From IMG/VR virus record IMGVR_UViG_3300023184_002342, positions 1 to 25,604 of that record: a DNA stretch of 25,604 nt, one strand, 5' to 3'. Shown one piece after another: positions 13,430 through 20,057 of the stretch (its first letter is position 1; each line of letters starts with the position of its first letter). Under the pieces are notes generated by a model, which was not told the origin of the DNA, made no database searches, and saw only the letters and a list, made by a program, of their open reading frames with translations. This DNA is from a virus. The position numbers were made by a program, and so were the translations under genes.

Positions 13430-15910
13430 TTGACTAGAAGGGTAAAATACCTACTATCCAGCCTCATTGTTGTGGGCTGGCTTTTTATTTTTGGACCAAC
13501 TACTTCATATGCAGAAGAGCCTCCAGCTCCATCAGAACAAGTAGTTGTAAGCCCTGCTCAACAAGCAGTCAATGAGGCATTGGCGACAGCTAATACAGAA
13601 GTTCAACAGGCTATTGCCTCCACAGATACAGCAACTGCCGCAATTAGTGTTGCTCAATCAGAAAGAGCAGAAGCTGTTGCAGAAGTATCCCAAATAAACC
13701 AACTGGTTAGTGTGGCTCAAGCAAGCGTTGCGGCAATTGATACAGCAACTGCTGAAATTAATGCAGTAGATCTTACAGTTACTCCAATAGACCAAAGCTC
13801 ACAATTAGTTCAAGATGCCAAAGAAACTATATCTACAGCTCAAAATGCAATAAATAATATTGATACTTCAACTGCTCAAACAGCAGTATCTGAAGCAGTG
13901 TCTGCACGAAATGTTGCAGTAACAGCACAGGCAACAGCACAAACAGAATTAACTCAAGCAAATATTGCTATTGATAATGCTCAGACAGCAGTAAATAATT
14001 TACAAGCAACCATAGGCACAACTACAAATGTTTTGGCTGGGGTAGACGATGCTGGCATAAGAATGAATCTTCCATTTAATTTATTAATGGGAAACACTCT
14101 ATATACCAACGTATATGTTGGATCTAATGCCACAATAACATTTGGCGTAGATCAAGGTTGGATATATTATCAAACTCCAAATGCTCCATCTGTTTCTATT
14201 GCTGGTTGGGACTGGACAACTTGGAGTACAGGAACTGGAATTACATATTCAACTACAGGAACAAGTCTAGATATTGCTTGGGATGTAAGACCATATCCGC
14301 AACAAGATGCCTCTACACAAATGGTTCAAATTAGATTTAATGCTGATGTAAATCCAACAGATGGTGCCTGGATGGCAAATGTAACTGCAGTTGGACCAAT
14401 ACCAAATGGGGCAAGATTTAATTACAGAGAAACAACTAATGGAACAATTATTCCAATACAGGATACAAATACTGGATCAGGTTTTGCGGGACAAATAAGC
14501 CAGGGCTCAGCATTTACTCCATACGTAGATCCTAATACTTCATCAGTTCAGGCAGCAGTAGATGCAGCAAATGCAACTATTACTCAATTAAATCAAAGCC
14601 TTAGCCCAGTTGTTGCTCAGAATACAGTAAATAATGCTGCTAATGCTTCTCTTGCGTCTAGCATATCATCATTAAATAATTCAATAAATACTGCCTCTGT
14701 TGCAAAAACAAATTTACAAACAGCATTGAATACAAATGCTCAAGAATTAAATACAGCAATTAGTAATAATATTCCAACTCCCGCTCCAATTATTTCAGAA
14801 ACAACTATTGAAGGTACAACTGTTACTATAGCCCCAGAACTTCCATCAGGATATACAGCCAACACTTGGTTTTATCAAGTAATTGCTAATAGTCCAGATG
14901 CCGAAAATCCTTATGCTGGTCAAACATTAAATACTGACGGAGCCCCAGAATCAATACAGCTAACAGGACTTGAAGAAGGAGCAACATATACAATAAGAAT
15001 TGCAAACTGGTCTGGACCTGTAAGTAATTATGCTGAAACTGTAATTTCAATTCCTTCTACTCAAAGTTCAAATTTAGTTGCTAATCCTCCAGTCGTAATA
15101 GATCTTGGTCCAATTACAGAGCCACCAGCAGAAGAACCACCAGCAGAAGAGCCACCAGCAGAAGAGCCACCAGCAGAAGAACCACCTGCAGAAGAACCAC
15201 CTGCAGAAGAACCACCTGCTGAAGAGCCACCTGCAGAAGAACCACCTGCTGAAGAGCCACCAGCAGAAGAGCCACCAGCAGAAGAACCACCTGCTGAAGA
15301 GCCACCTGCAGAAGAAGCACCATTAACTGTAGAAGAAATTGTTTCGGTATTAGAAAATTTAATTAATGATGGAAACTTAACAGCATCAGATGCGGAAGCC
15401 GTATTAGATGCATTAATGTCTGACGGAGAAATAACATCTTCTGAGGTTAATAATCTTTCTGACGCATTAACTGCAGATGGAACATTTACTATTGCAGAAA
15501 AAGAATTAGTTGCAGATGCATTAATTCAAGCAGCAGAAGGAAAGCCAGTAACTGCATCAGATATTGCAGCAGCGGGACTTGAATATCGTGATCTTCCTCC
15601 ACAAATACCAGTTGAAGTTAGAGAAGACGCAAATGGCAACCCAGTAGTTATTACAGCGGAAGTTGCTTCTGCTTTACTTACTTTAGAAAGCCCAGCAGCA
15701 CTTGTAAATGCAATTGCTGGATGTTTTAATCCAGAAGAAGCTATAGAAGGACTTACTGAAGAACAAAAATGTGAGTTAGGAAAAGCCCTTGCAAATATTG
15801 GAGCTGATATGTCTCCACAAGAACGACAAAAGGCTAAAGAAGTTTTAGTAGCAGCAATTTTAGTGGGTCAAGTAATACTTGGCAGCGCAATTTTAAGAAT
15901 AAGGGGGTAA
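13430..15910 (+). CDS. very large exported surface protein with coiled, FN3-like and (PPAEE)13 regions
   Basis: An 826-residue protein with a Sec signal: RRVK, a hydrophobic core at 7-22 and a predicted cut after SYA at residue 28. Alanine/threonine-rich helical regions (about 40-190 and 370-455) flank a beta-rich domain (about 200-350). An FN3-like segment spans about 460-545. Thirteen PPAEE repeats occupy 565-629. Next come three helical repeats with D-G-x-(L/I/F)-T, each followed by an acidic residue (about 640-700), resembling half EF-hands. A hydrophobic stretch near 809-822 could anchor the C-terminus. The TTG start follows TAGGAGAAA. Phage virion proteins rarely carry Sec signals, so export to the host surface is inferred. 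An adhesion or superinfection-blocking role is possible. No enzyme motif seen. Confidence 0.85.
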   Translation: MTRRVKYLLSSLIVVGWLFIFGPTTSYAEEPPAPSEQVVVSPAQQAVNEALATANTEVQQAIASTDTATAAISVAQSERAEAVAEVSQINQLVSVAQASVAAIDTATAEINAVDLTVTPIDQSSQLVQDAKETISTAQNAINNIDTSTAQTAVSEAVSARNVAVTAQATAQTELTQANIAIDNAQTAVNNLQATIGTTTNVLAGVDDAGIRMNLPFNLLMGNTLYTNVYVGSNATITFGVDQGWIYYQTPNAPSVSIAGWDWTTWSTGTGITYSTTGTSLDIAWDVRPYPQQDASTQMVQIRFNADVNPTDGAWMANVTAVGPIPNGARFNYRETTNGTIIPIQDTNTGSGFAGQISQGSAFTPYVDPNTSSVQAAVDAANATITQLNQSLSPVVAQNTVNNAANASLASSISSLNNSINTASVAKTNLQTALNTNAQELNTAISNNIPTPAPIISETTIEGTTVTIAPELPSGYTANTWFYQVIANSPDAENPYAGQTLNTDGAPESIQLTGLEEGATYTIRIANWSGPVSNYAETVISIPSTQSSNLVANPPVVIDLGPITEPPAEEPPAEEPPAEEPPAEEPPAEEPPAEEPPAEEPPAEEPPAEEPPAEEPPAEEPPAEEPPAEEAPLTVEEIVSVLENLINDGNLTASDAEAVLDALMSDGEITSSEVNNLSDALTADGTFTIAEKELVADALIQAAEGKPVTASDIAAAGLEYRDLPPQIPVEVREDANGNPVVITAEVASALLTLESPAALVNAIAGCFNPEEAIEGLTEEQKCELGKALANIGADMSPQERQKAKEVLVAAILVGQVILGSAILRIRG
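15122..15316 (+). repeat. 13 tandem 15-bp repeats encoding PPAEE
   Basis: Thirteen in-frame 15-base units. Each is CCA-CC(A/T)-GC(A/T)-GAA-GA(A/G), and units with CCT-GCA, CCT-GCT and CCA-GCA alternate in blocks. The blocks of synonymous variants point to past unit duplication. The encoded Pro/Glu stretch should be an extended, charged spacer. Confidence 0.95.
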
Positions 15911-15913
15911 ATT

Positions 15914-16099
15914 ATGAACTGGTTGAAAAAAAGAGCAATAGCCGTACTTAGCGAAAACTTCACGTTCCTAGGGTTTTTTGTAGCCTGGGTAGTATTAGAA
16001 GGAAGCGCTAAAACAGTAGTGGGCTATGTAACCCTAGCCTCTGTAGCATTATGGTTCCTAACCATAGGAATTAGAGAGCGGGCAGAAAAAGACGAATAA
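15914..16099 (+). CDS. small two-helix membrane protein, possible holin
   Basis: A 61-residue protein with a positively charged start (NWLKKR), hydrophobic helices at about 16-30 and 35-52 and a charged C-terminus (RERAEKDE). It follows the large exported protein by 3 bases and precedes the lipoprotein, holin-like protein and endolysin, fitting a class II holin or a membrane partner. There is no motif that proves hole formation. The second membrane protein at 16327 is an equal candidate. Confidence 0.68.
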   Translation: MNWLKKRAIAVLSENFTFLGFFVAWVVLEGSAKTVVGYVTLASVALWFLTIGIRERAEKDE

Positions 16100-16100
16100 A

Positions 16101-16109
16101 TGATATAAT
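16101..16109 (+). promoter_or_regulatory. extended -10 promoter, leaderless lipoprotein gene
   Basis: TGATATAAT with the ATG at 16116 just 6 bases after the box. No ribosome binding site lies before that ATG (the intervening bases are AGGGTT), and no clear -35 is visible. Confidence 0.65.
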
Positions 16110-16115
16110 AGGGTT

Positions 16116-16334
16116 ATGAAGAGAATAACTACTATTGCTTTGTCAGGTCTATTAATGCTATCATTAACTAGCTGTGGCTATCAGGGATCATATAGATACC
16201 CATGCCAAGACCCTGCTAATTGGGAGAAGGCGGAATGCAATCCTCCAATTTGTGAAGCATCAGGCACATGCACTAAAGATGTAATTGGTAAAGCATCAAC
16301 TACTACTACTGAAACAGGTACAACAAATGGCTAA
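16116..16334 (+). CDS. small lipoprotein in lysis cluster
   Basis: A 72-residue precursor with a lipobox: after KRITTIALSGLLMLS the sequence LTSC places the lipidated cysteine at 20. The mature part has five further cysteines in short spacing (YPCQDPANWEKAECNPPICE and SGTC), suggesting two disulfides. From memory, similar Cys-rich lipoproteins recur near endolysin genes in other aquatic phages. In a monoderm-like host it would sit on the outer leaflet of the membrane. It could serve lysis or surface exclusion. Leaderless start; overlaps the next gene by 8 bases. Confidence 0.8.
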   Translation: MKRITTIALSGLLMLSLTSCGYQGSYRYPCQDPANWEKAECNPPICEASGTCTKDVIGKASTTTTETGTTNG

Positions 16335-16737
16335 AGAAAGACTAAGTCCACAAGATCTGGACGCTAGATTAAAATTTATTTTAGGAATTACGCTTGGAAC
16401 AATCCTATTGGCTACATCATTAGGAATATTATATGGACTTTTATTTGTAACACAACCAATTGGAGCACAATCAGAAAATGATAAAATGTTTTTCAACGTA
16501 CTTGGATCTGTTGCAACATTTATTACAGGAACACTTGCTGGACTATTAATTGGTCAATCAGGTGCTAAAGATATTATGAAAGCACAACTTGATAATAAAG
16601 AGATGGATGCTAAAAATACACAAGCAGATAAAAAGCTTGAAGCAGAAATTGATGCAGTCGCAGCACGTTTAGCAGCTAAGCCAGATGGCGCAATGCCAGA
16701 AGTACAACCAGTAGACACTGATTGGGATAAGGATTAA
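16327..16737 (+). CDS. holin-like two-TM membrane protein
   Basis: A 136-residue protein with two hydrophobic segments (about 16-38 and 56-74, the latter VATFITGTLAGLLIGQSGA) and a long acidic C-terminal tail with a coiled-coil look (about 78-115). The start is the ATG at 16327, not the upstream TTG at 16285 that lies well inside the lipoprotein gene. It is followed after 2 bases by the endolysin, the classical place for a holin that times lysis. The tail is longer than in simple class II holins. Confidence 0.75.
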   Translation: MAKERLSPQDLDARLKFILGITLGTILLATSLGILYGLLFVTQPIGAQSENDKMFFNVLGSVATFITGTLAGLLIGQSGAKDIMKAQLDNKEMDAKNTQADKKLEAEIDAVAARLAAKPDGAMPEVQPVDTDWDKD

Positions 16738-16739
16738 TC

Positions 16740-17306
16740 ATGGCAGAACAAGGTACAGCGGCACGTTTAATTGAAGTTGCTACAGCAGAATTAGGATATA
16801 TTGAAGGTCCTAAAGATAATGAAACTAAATACGGTGCATTTACAAAAGCTAACTTTCAGCCATGGTGCGGATCATTTGTTATGTGGTGCGCTAACGAAGC
16901 TGGTGTAAAAGTTCCAAATACTGTTTATACTCCAGGTGGGGCACAAGCATTTAAAAAAGCTGGCTCATGGATTGACGGAGATCTAGCAGATCCAGAACCA
17001 GGAGATATTGCCTATTTTGATTTTCCTTCAGATGGTGTTGATAGAATTTCTCACGTAGGAATTGTTATTAAAGATAACGAAGACGGAACAGTTTGGTGCA
17101 TTGAAGGAAACACAAGCCCAGATAAAAAAGGAAGTCAGAGAAATGGCGGACAGGTTTCAAAAAAGCTTCGTGCATTTAGAAAAAATAAACAAGGTGAAAT
17201 GATTTCTATTGTAGGATTTGGTCGCCCAAAGTTTAAAGGTGCTGGTGCTGCAAAGCCAAAAGCTTCTGAATCAACTGCTTCAAAATGCCCAACTTGCGGT
17301 AAGTAA
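16740..17306 (+). CDS. CHAP-domain endolysin (cysteine amidase/peptidase)
   Basis: Peptidoglycan hydrolase for lysis, 188 residues without signal peptide, so release should depend on the holin. The catalytic C43 lies in PWCGSFVMWC, H105 in ISHVGIVI, and E122/N124 in IEGNTSP, the CHAP/NlpC arrangement. An Asp/Gly region LADPEPGDIAYFD precedes the histidine. The C-terminus after about 165 is a basic, Lys/Ala/Ser linker ending in CPTCGK, an isolated C-x2-C that might bind zinc with a partner or dimerise. No wall-binding repeat is present. A tail-associated hydrolase is less likely given the neighbours. Confidence 0.88.
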   Translation: MAEQGTAARLIEVATAELGYIEGPKDNETKYGAFTKANFQPWCGSFVMWCANEAGVKVPNTVYTPGGAQAFKKAGSWIDGDLADPEPGDIAYFDFPSDGVDRISHVGIVIKDNEDGTVWCIEGNTSPDKKGSQRNGGQVSKKLRAFRKNKQGEMISIVGFGRPKFKGAGAAKPKASESTASKCPTCGK

Positions 17307-17450
17307 ATGAAAAAATACAAAGTTAAGCTTGAAGTAGATGTAGAAGTAGAAGCCTTCGATGAAGGCGATGCTTTAGATTATGCCAACGACATATTTGGCG
17401 TAGATGATGAAATTAAAAACGTAAAAGTTATAAACGTAAAGGAGAAATAA
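17307..17450 (+). CDS. small acidic hypothetical protein
   Basis: A 47-residue acidic protein directly after the endolysin stop (no spacer). VKLEVDVEVEAFDEGDALDYA suggests two strands and a helix; the pattern is like short phage proteins with an alpha-beta fold that react to crowded acidic residues. It is followed after 1 base by the next gene, with GGAGAAATAAA at its end serving as ribosome binding site. Function unknown. Confidence 0.62.
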   Translation: MKKYKVKLEVDVEVEAFDEGDALDYANDIFGVDDEIKNVKVINVKEK

Positions 17451-17451
17451 A

Positions 17452-18351
17452 ATGGCAACAGAAGGGTACAAACCGACAGCAGGTATGCAATCAGCAGCCC
17501 GTCGTGCAATTAAATTAAAAGAGCAGGGTAAAGCAAAGGGTGCTGGAACTGCAGTAGGATGGACTCGTGCAGGACAGCTTGCTCGTGGCGAGACGCTAAG
17601 CCTTTCTACAGTAAAGCGTATGTATTCTTTCTTCTCACGCCATGAAGTAGACAAGAAGGGTAAAGACTGGGATAACGCAGAGAATCCTTCTAATGGAAAG
17701 ATTATGTGGCTAGCTTGGGGCGGAGATGCAGGTTTTTCTTGGTCTCGTAAAATTGTAGAACGTGAAAAAAATAAAAGCATGAAAAAGTCTTTAATGACAG
17801 AAGAATTAGTAGAAGAGATTAAGGATATTCTTGAAGAAGCAGTAAATCCAATTGATACAGTTATTGAAATTGATGATGATGAAGACATTAAAAAAGCACT
17901 TCGTCCAGAAATTACAAAGGAACAATTAGGGATGGTAGTTGAGCACCTCATGGAAACAATTGAAGCAATGATTGAAATTCCAGAAGAAGGTGAAGAAGAT
18001 ATGCCAGAGCCAGGAGATCCAGAAGATGCTGGAATTGAAAGAGCTGTTTCGGTTGAAAAAGCTTATGAAAATTGTGGTTGTGAAACATGTAAGGCAATGA
18101 ATGTCTCTTGCGATAAATGTCCAGTATGCTCAGAAGAAATGAGCAAATCTTATGAATCAGATAATGAAGAAGAAGATAAATGGGATAATATGGAAAAAGC
18201 CTGCTGGTCAGGATATACCCAAAGAGGTATGAAAGAAAAAAACGGTAGAATGGTTCCAAATTGCGTACCTGTAGAAAAGGCTTATGACGTAGAAGATAGA
18301 GAAGAGCCTAAAATTAAAAAGTCCATATGGGATGGAACTTTTCTTAAATAG
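17452..18351 (+). CDS. head-assembly-like protein with prohead-protease-associated segments
   Basis: A 299-residue protein. The N-terminus (YKPTAGMQSAARRAIKLKEQ) and its GWTRAGQLARGETLS, MYSFFSRHEVDKKGKDW and MWLAWGGDAGFSW blocks match a module I associate with the start of phage prohead proteases and scaffold-like proteins. The middle (120-200) is very acidic and helical, as in scaffolds. Cysteine clusters (NCGCETCKAMNVSCDKCPVCS, shown in parts) may bind zinc. The C-terminal ACWSGYTQRGMKEKNGRMVP segment is a second such module. No protease catalytic domain is present. A scaffold, internal head or accessory protein is likely; export is not. Confidence 0.7.
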   Translation: MATEGYKPTAGMQSAARRAIKLKEQGKAKGAGTAVGWTRAGQLARGETLSLSTVKRMYSFFSRHEVDKKGKDWDNAENPSNGKIMWLAWGGDAGFSWSRKIVEREKNKSMKKSLMTEELVEEIKDILEEAVNPIDTVIEIDDDEDIKKALRPEITKEQLGMVVEHLMETIEAMIEIPEEGEEDMPEPGDPEDAGIERAVSVEKAYENCGCETCKAMNVSCDKCPVCSEEMSKSYESDNEEEDKWDNMEKACWSGYTQRGMKEKNGRMVPNCVPVEKAYDVEDREEPKIKKSIWDGTFLK

Positions 18352-18354
18352 TCA

Positions 18355-18384
18355 TTGACATAGCCGTGGTGCTTACTGTATAAT
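18355..18384 (+). promoter_or_regulatory. strong consensus promoter upstream of the whiB operon
   Basis: TTGACA (18355-18360) and TATAAT (18379-18384) with an 18-base spacer, the best match to consensus in the window. Start is expected near 18391, giving a leader of about 32 nt with AGGAAA before the ATG at 18423. Confidence 0.85.
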
Positions 18385-18408
18385 ATATATCAGTGGGTGC
18401 TACGGTTT

Positions 18409-18423
18409 ATGTTTAGGAAATAA
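18409..18423 (+). other. possible four-codon upstream ORF in leader
   Basis: ATG TTT AGG AAA TAA ends by overlapping the ATG of the next gene (TAATG). The AGG AAA codons are also the ribosome binding site of that gene. It may be chance, but the exact stop-start overlap would allow coupling. Confidence 0.25.
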
Positions 18424-18650
18424 TGTTAAATCTAACAGAACTGGGTGTAGAAGTCTTTATAAAGAAGGCTAAAAATGTCACCCCATTTTGGGACAATTAC
18501 GATTTAGTAATTTGGAAAAAAGATATTAATGGGTTCACAAATGTAAAAGGCATGTTCAAAGAGAACGCTTGGGGGACAGCAGAAAGAATTTCTGTTGATA
18601 GTAACGGAATATGGAAGTTGCCCAAAAAGCATGTCAAACATTTTAAATGA
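18423..18650 (+). CDS. small conserved-looking phage protein
   Basis: A 75-residue protein rich in aromatic and basic residues: PFWDNYDLVIWKKDINGF, then KGMFKENAWGTAERI and IWKLPKKHVKHF. The pattern of strands ending in a turn suggests a compact beta fold. It starts the operon at the strongest promoter in the window and overlaps the WhiB gene by 20 bases. No family name is recognised, and no membrane or metal site is seen. Confidence 0.72.
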   Translation: MLNLTELGVEVFIKKAKNVTPFWDNYDLVIWKKDINGFTNVKGMFKENAWGTAERISVDSNGIWKLPKKHVKHFK

Positions 18651-18942
18651 TTTAGGCATAGACGAAGATGATTTAGATTGGTTCCATCTTGCAATATGCA
18701 GGGGAATGGATACAAATTTATTTTACGAAAAGTATGAGTCTGATGCTAATGTAGCAAGAAATATAGATGAGATGTGTTTTAGTTGTCCAGTAATGAAAAT
18801 GTGTTATGAATCTGGAGTAGACAATAATGAGTATGGAGTATGGGGCGGAGTATATTTAAGTTCTGGATCTATAGATAGATCAAAGAATTTACATAAGACA
18901 GCAGAAGACTGGAAGAGGTTAAAGAAAAAAAATGTTTATTAA
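18631..18942 (+). CDS. WhiB-family iron-sulfur transcription regulator
   Basis: A WhiB-like (Wbl) protein of 103 residues. It has the four iron-sulfur ligands C23, C49, C52 and C58 with spacing C-x25-C-x2-C-x5-C, then the turn GVWGG at 69-73 and a basic C-terminus (DWKRLKKKN) for DNA contact. The ATG at 18631 is chosen; an in-frame upstream TTG at 18595 would lie inside the previous gene. Wbl proteins bind the sigma factor and redirect transcription, and they are confined to actinobacteria and their phages, so this is the best host marker in the window. Phage members (for example WhiBTM4) can repress host Wbl genes. Confidence 0.92.
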   Translation: MSNILNDLGIDEDDLDWFHLAICRGMDTNLFYEKYESDANVARNIDEMCFSCPVMKMCYESGVDNNEYGVWGGVYLSSGSIDRSKNLHKTAEDWKRLKKKNVY

Positions 18943-19252
18943 TAAAAAAGATATTAACGAGCATTTTAAATATGGAATAAATGAATGGACTGGCGAACCA
19001 AACAAACCTGTTTTTTACACTGAAGAGATGAGAAAAGCAGTTCATCAAGTAAAGAAGCCATCAATGCTTCTTATGGACATAGTAATGTACCCAGAGTTTT
19101 TAGCGTTAAGACTGTATGAAGATAATTTTTTACAATTTGAAGGAACCAAGAAAGAAATGGTTATTGATTATGTAGGAAAGATCAAGCGTTTGCTTGAGTC
19201 ATACGGAGTAAGATGCGAGCTGGAGGGTAAACCTAGTGAAAGAATACTATGA
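18932..19252 (+). CDS. conserved-looking phage protein next to WhiB
   Basis: A 106-residue protein with a start overlapping the WhiB end by 11 bases. PVFYTEEMRKAVHQVKKPSM and MYPEFLALRLYEDNFLQFEG precede a helical end YVGKIKRLLESYGVRCELEG. It has an alpha/beta look with no catalytic motif recognised. The fixed order WhiB, this gene, then two small genes suggests a regulatory or early-function module. Function unknown. Confidence 0.72.
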   Translation: MFINKKDINEHFKYGINEWTGEPNKPVFYTEEMRKAVHQVKKPSMLLMDIVMYPEFLALRLYEDNFLQFEGTKKEMVIDYVGKIKRLLESYGVRCELEGKPSERIL

Positions 19253-19433
19253 TGTTGTTCACGTTGTATACATTCATTCAGAGGAATGTCACGGTACAGT
19301 TGAAAAACTTGGTGCATGGGCATCAATTGTTAAATATAATAAGGATGGCATGGAGCACACCGAACTAATGGAAAATGAAGATTTTAGTATTATAGATGAA
19401 ATAGTTTTTAAACACATTGAGGAATCAGAATAA
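19236..19433 (+). CDS. small hypothetical protein
   Basis: A 65-residue acidic protein with a GTG start at 19236, preceded by TGGAGGGT and overlapping the previous gene by 17 bases. YYDVVHVVYIHSEECHGTVEK and the following strand suggest a small beta sheet with a single Cys and His pair. It ends one base into the next ATG. Function unknown. Confidence 0.65.
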   Translation: MKEYYDVVHVVYIHSEECHGTVEKLGAWASIVKYNKDGMEHTELMENEDFSIIDEIVFKHIEESE

Positions 19434-19669
19434 TGGAAAAAATATTATGTTACAGTTGCAACAAGTCTAAGAATAAATTAGATGTAAAGAAGTCTTCTCT
19501 TCTACCAATTAATTTATTTATTTGCGAAACCTGTTCGTCTTCTAAGTTTGAGCCACGCTGGGTAATTATCTTGGCTGGTAGATCTCAAGGCCCAGATCAT
19601 GTCAAAGAATATATTGTAAAAAGACGGTATGTTGGCACTGAAATTTCAGCATCGGAATTGTTGGTTTAA
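19433..19669 (+). CDS. small zinc-ribbon protein
   Basis: A 78-residue protein with two C-x2-C pairs (CYSC at 6-9 and CETC at 31-34), the form of a zinc ribbon. This is followed by FEPRWVIILAGRSQGPDHVKE and a basic RRY segment. It is the last gene of the WhiB operon and has a one-base overlap upstream. Probably a nucleic-acid or protein-binding adapter. No named family. Confidence 0.72.
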   Translation: MEKILCYSCNKSKNKLDVKKSSLLPINLFICETCSSSKFEPRWVIILAGRSQGPDHVKEYIVKRRYVGTEISASELLV

Positions 19670-19693
19670 ATAGGTTTATCATTCATTTTAAGG

Positions 19694-19699
19694 TATAAT
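19694..19699 (+). promoter_or_regulatory. -10 box, near-leaderless start
   Basis: TATAAT ends 9 bases before the ATG at 19709. No good -35 is found at 16-18 bases. No ribosome binding site lies between, so a leader of at most about 3 bases is expected. Confidence 0.55.
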
Positions 19700-19708
19700 T
19701 GACTTACA

Positions 19709-20038
19709 ATGAATCTAGATTACACCGCCGCCGTTATTGCTATTCTTGCCGCTATTTTATCTGGCATGGGAACAGCAATAATTGCTGGGCTTAGGGACAA
19801 TAAAAAAGAAAAGATACGCAGGGCTGAGCGTGACCAAGACCACCTTAAATTAGAGGTTAAAGATTTAAAAATAGAATTATACAAAATTGAGCGTGAGTTG
19901 ACTGAATGGAAAGATAAATATTATAACACTATTCAGGAATTAATTGCAGTTAAATCTGAGCTTGAAGAGACCTTACTTAAATTATCATATATAGACCATC
20001 ATATAGAGGATTTAGAGGCGCTGGACAGAGAATTTTAA
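19709..20038 (+). CDS. membrane-anchored coiled-coil protein
   Basis: A 109-residue protein with one membrane helix (about 6-27, AAVIAILAAILSGMGTAIIAG) and then a basic stretch and a long heptad-like coiled coil (about 35-105). It has no signal cleavage site, so it stays anchored with the coil in the cytoplasm or, if inverted, outside. It could be a spanin-like, holin-like or membrane-tether protein. It is a single-gene unit with its own near-leaderless promoter. Confidence 0.72.
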   Translation: MNLDYTAAVIAILAAILSGMGTAIIAGLRDNKKEKIRRAERDQDHLKLEVKDLKIELYKIERELTEWKDKYYNTIQELIAVKSELEETLLKLSYIDHHIEDLEALDREF

Positions 20039-20050
20039 AAATAGTATACT
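20022..20050 (+). promoter_or_regulatory. promoter of Ntn hydrolase, leaderless
   Basis: TGGACA (20022-20027) and TATACT (20045-20050) with a 17-base spacer. The -35 lies inside the end of the preceding gene. The ATG at 20058 is 7 bases after the -10 box, and no ribosome binding site is present. Confidence 0.75.
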
Positions 20051-20057
20051 AGGGTAT

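Noticed and set aside
15122-15316. Tandem repeats as a CRISPR array.
   Set aside because: Units are contiguous, without spacers, in frame in a protein.
15105-15326. Open frames on both strands over the PPAEE tract (73 and 69 codons).
   Set aside because: They come from the stop-free 15-bp repeat in other frames, have extreme Gln/Lys/Leu/Val composition and no start signals.
17373-17951. 192-codon minus-strand frame opposite the 299-residue head-like protein.
   Set aside because: Serine-rich shadow of acidic codons on the + strand, with no motif and no start signal.
19333-19340. TATAAT in the gene at 19236.
   Set aside because: Coding context, no -35 and no fitting start codon.
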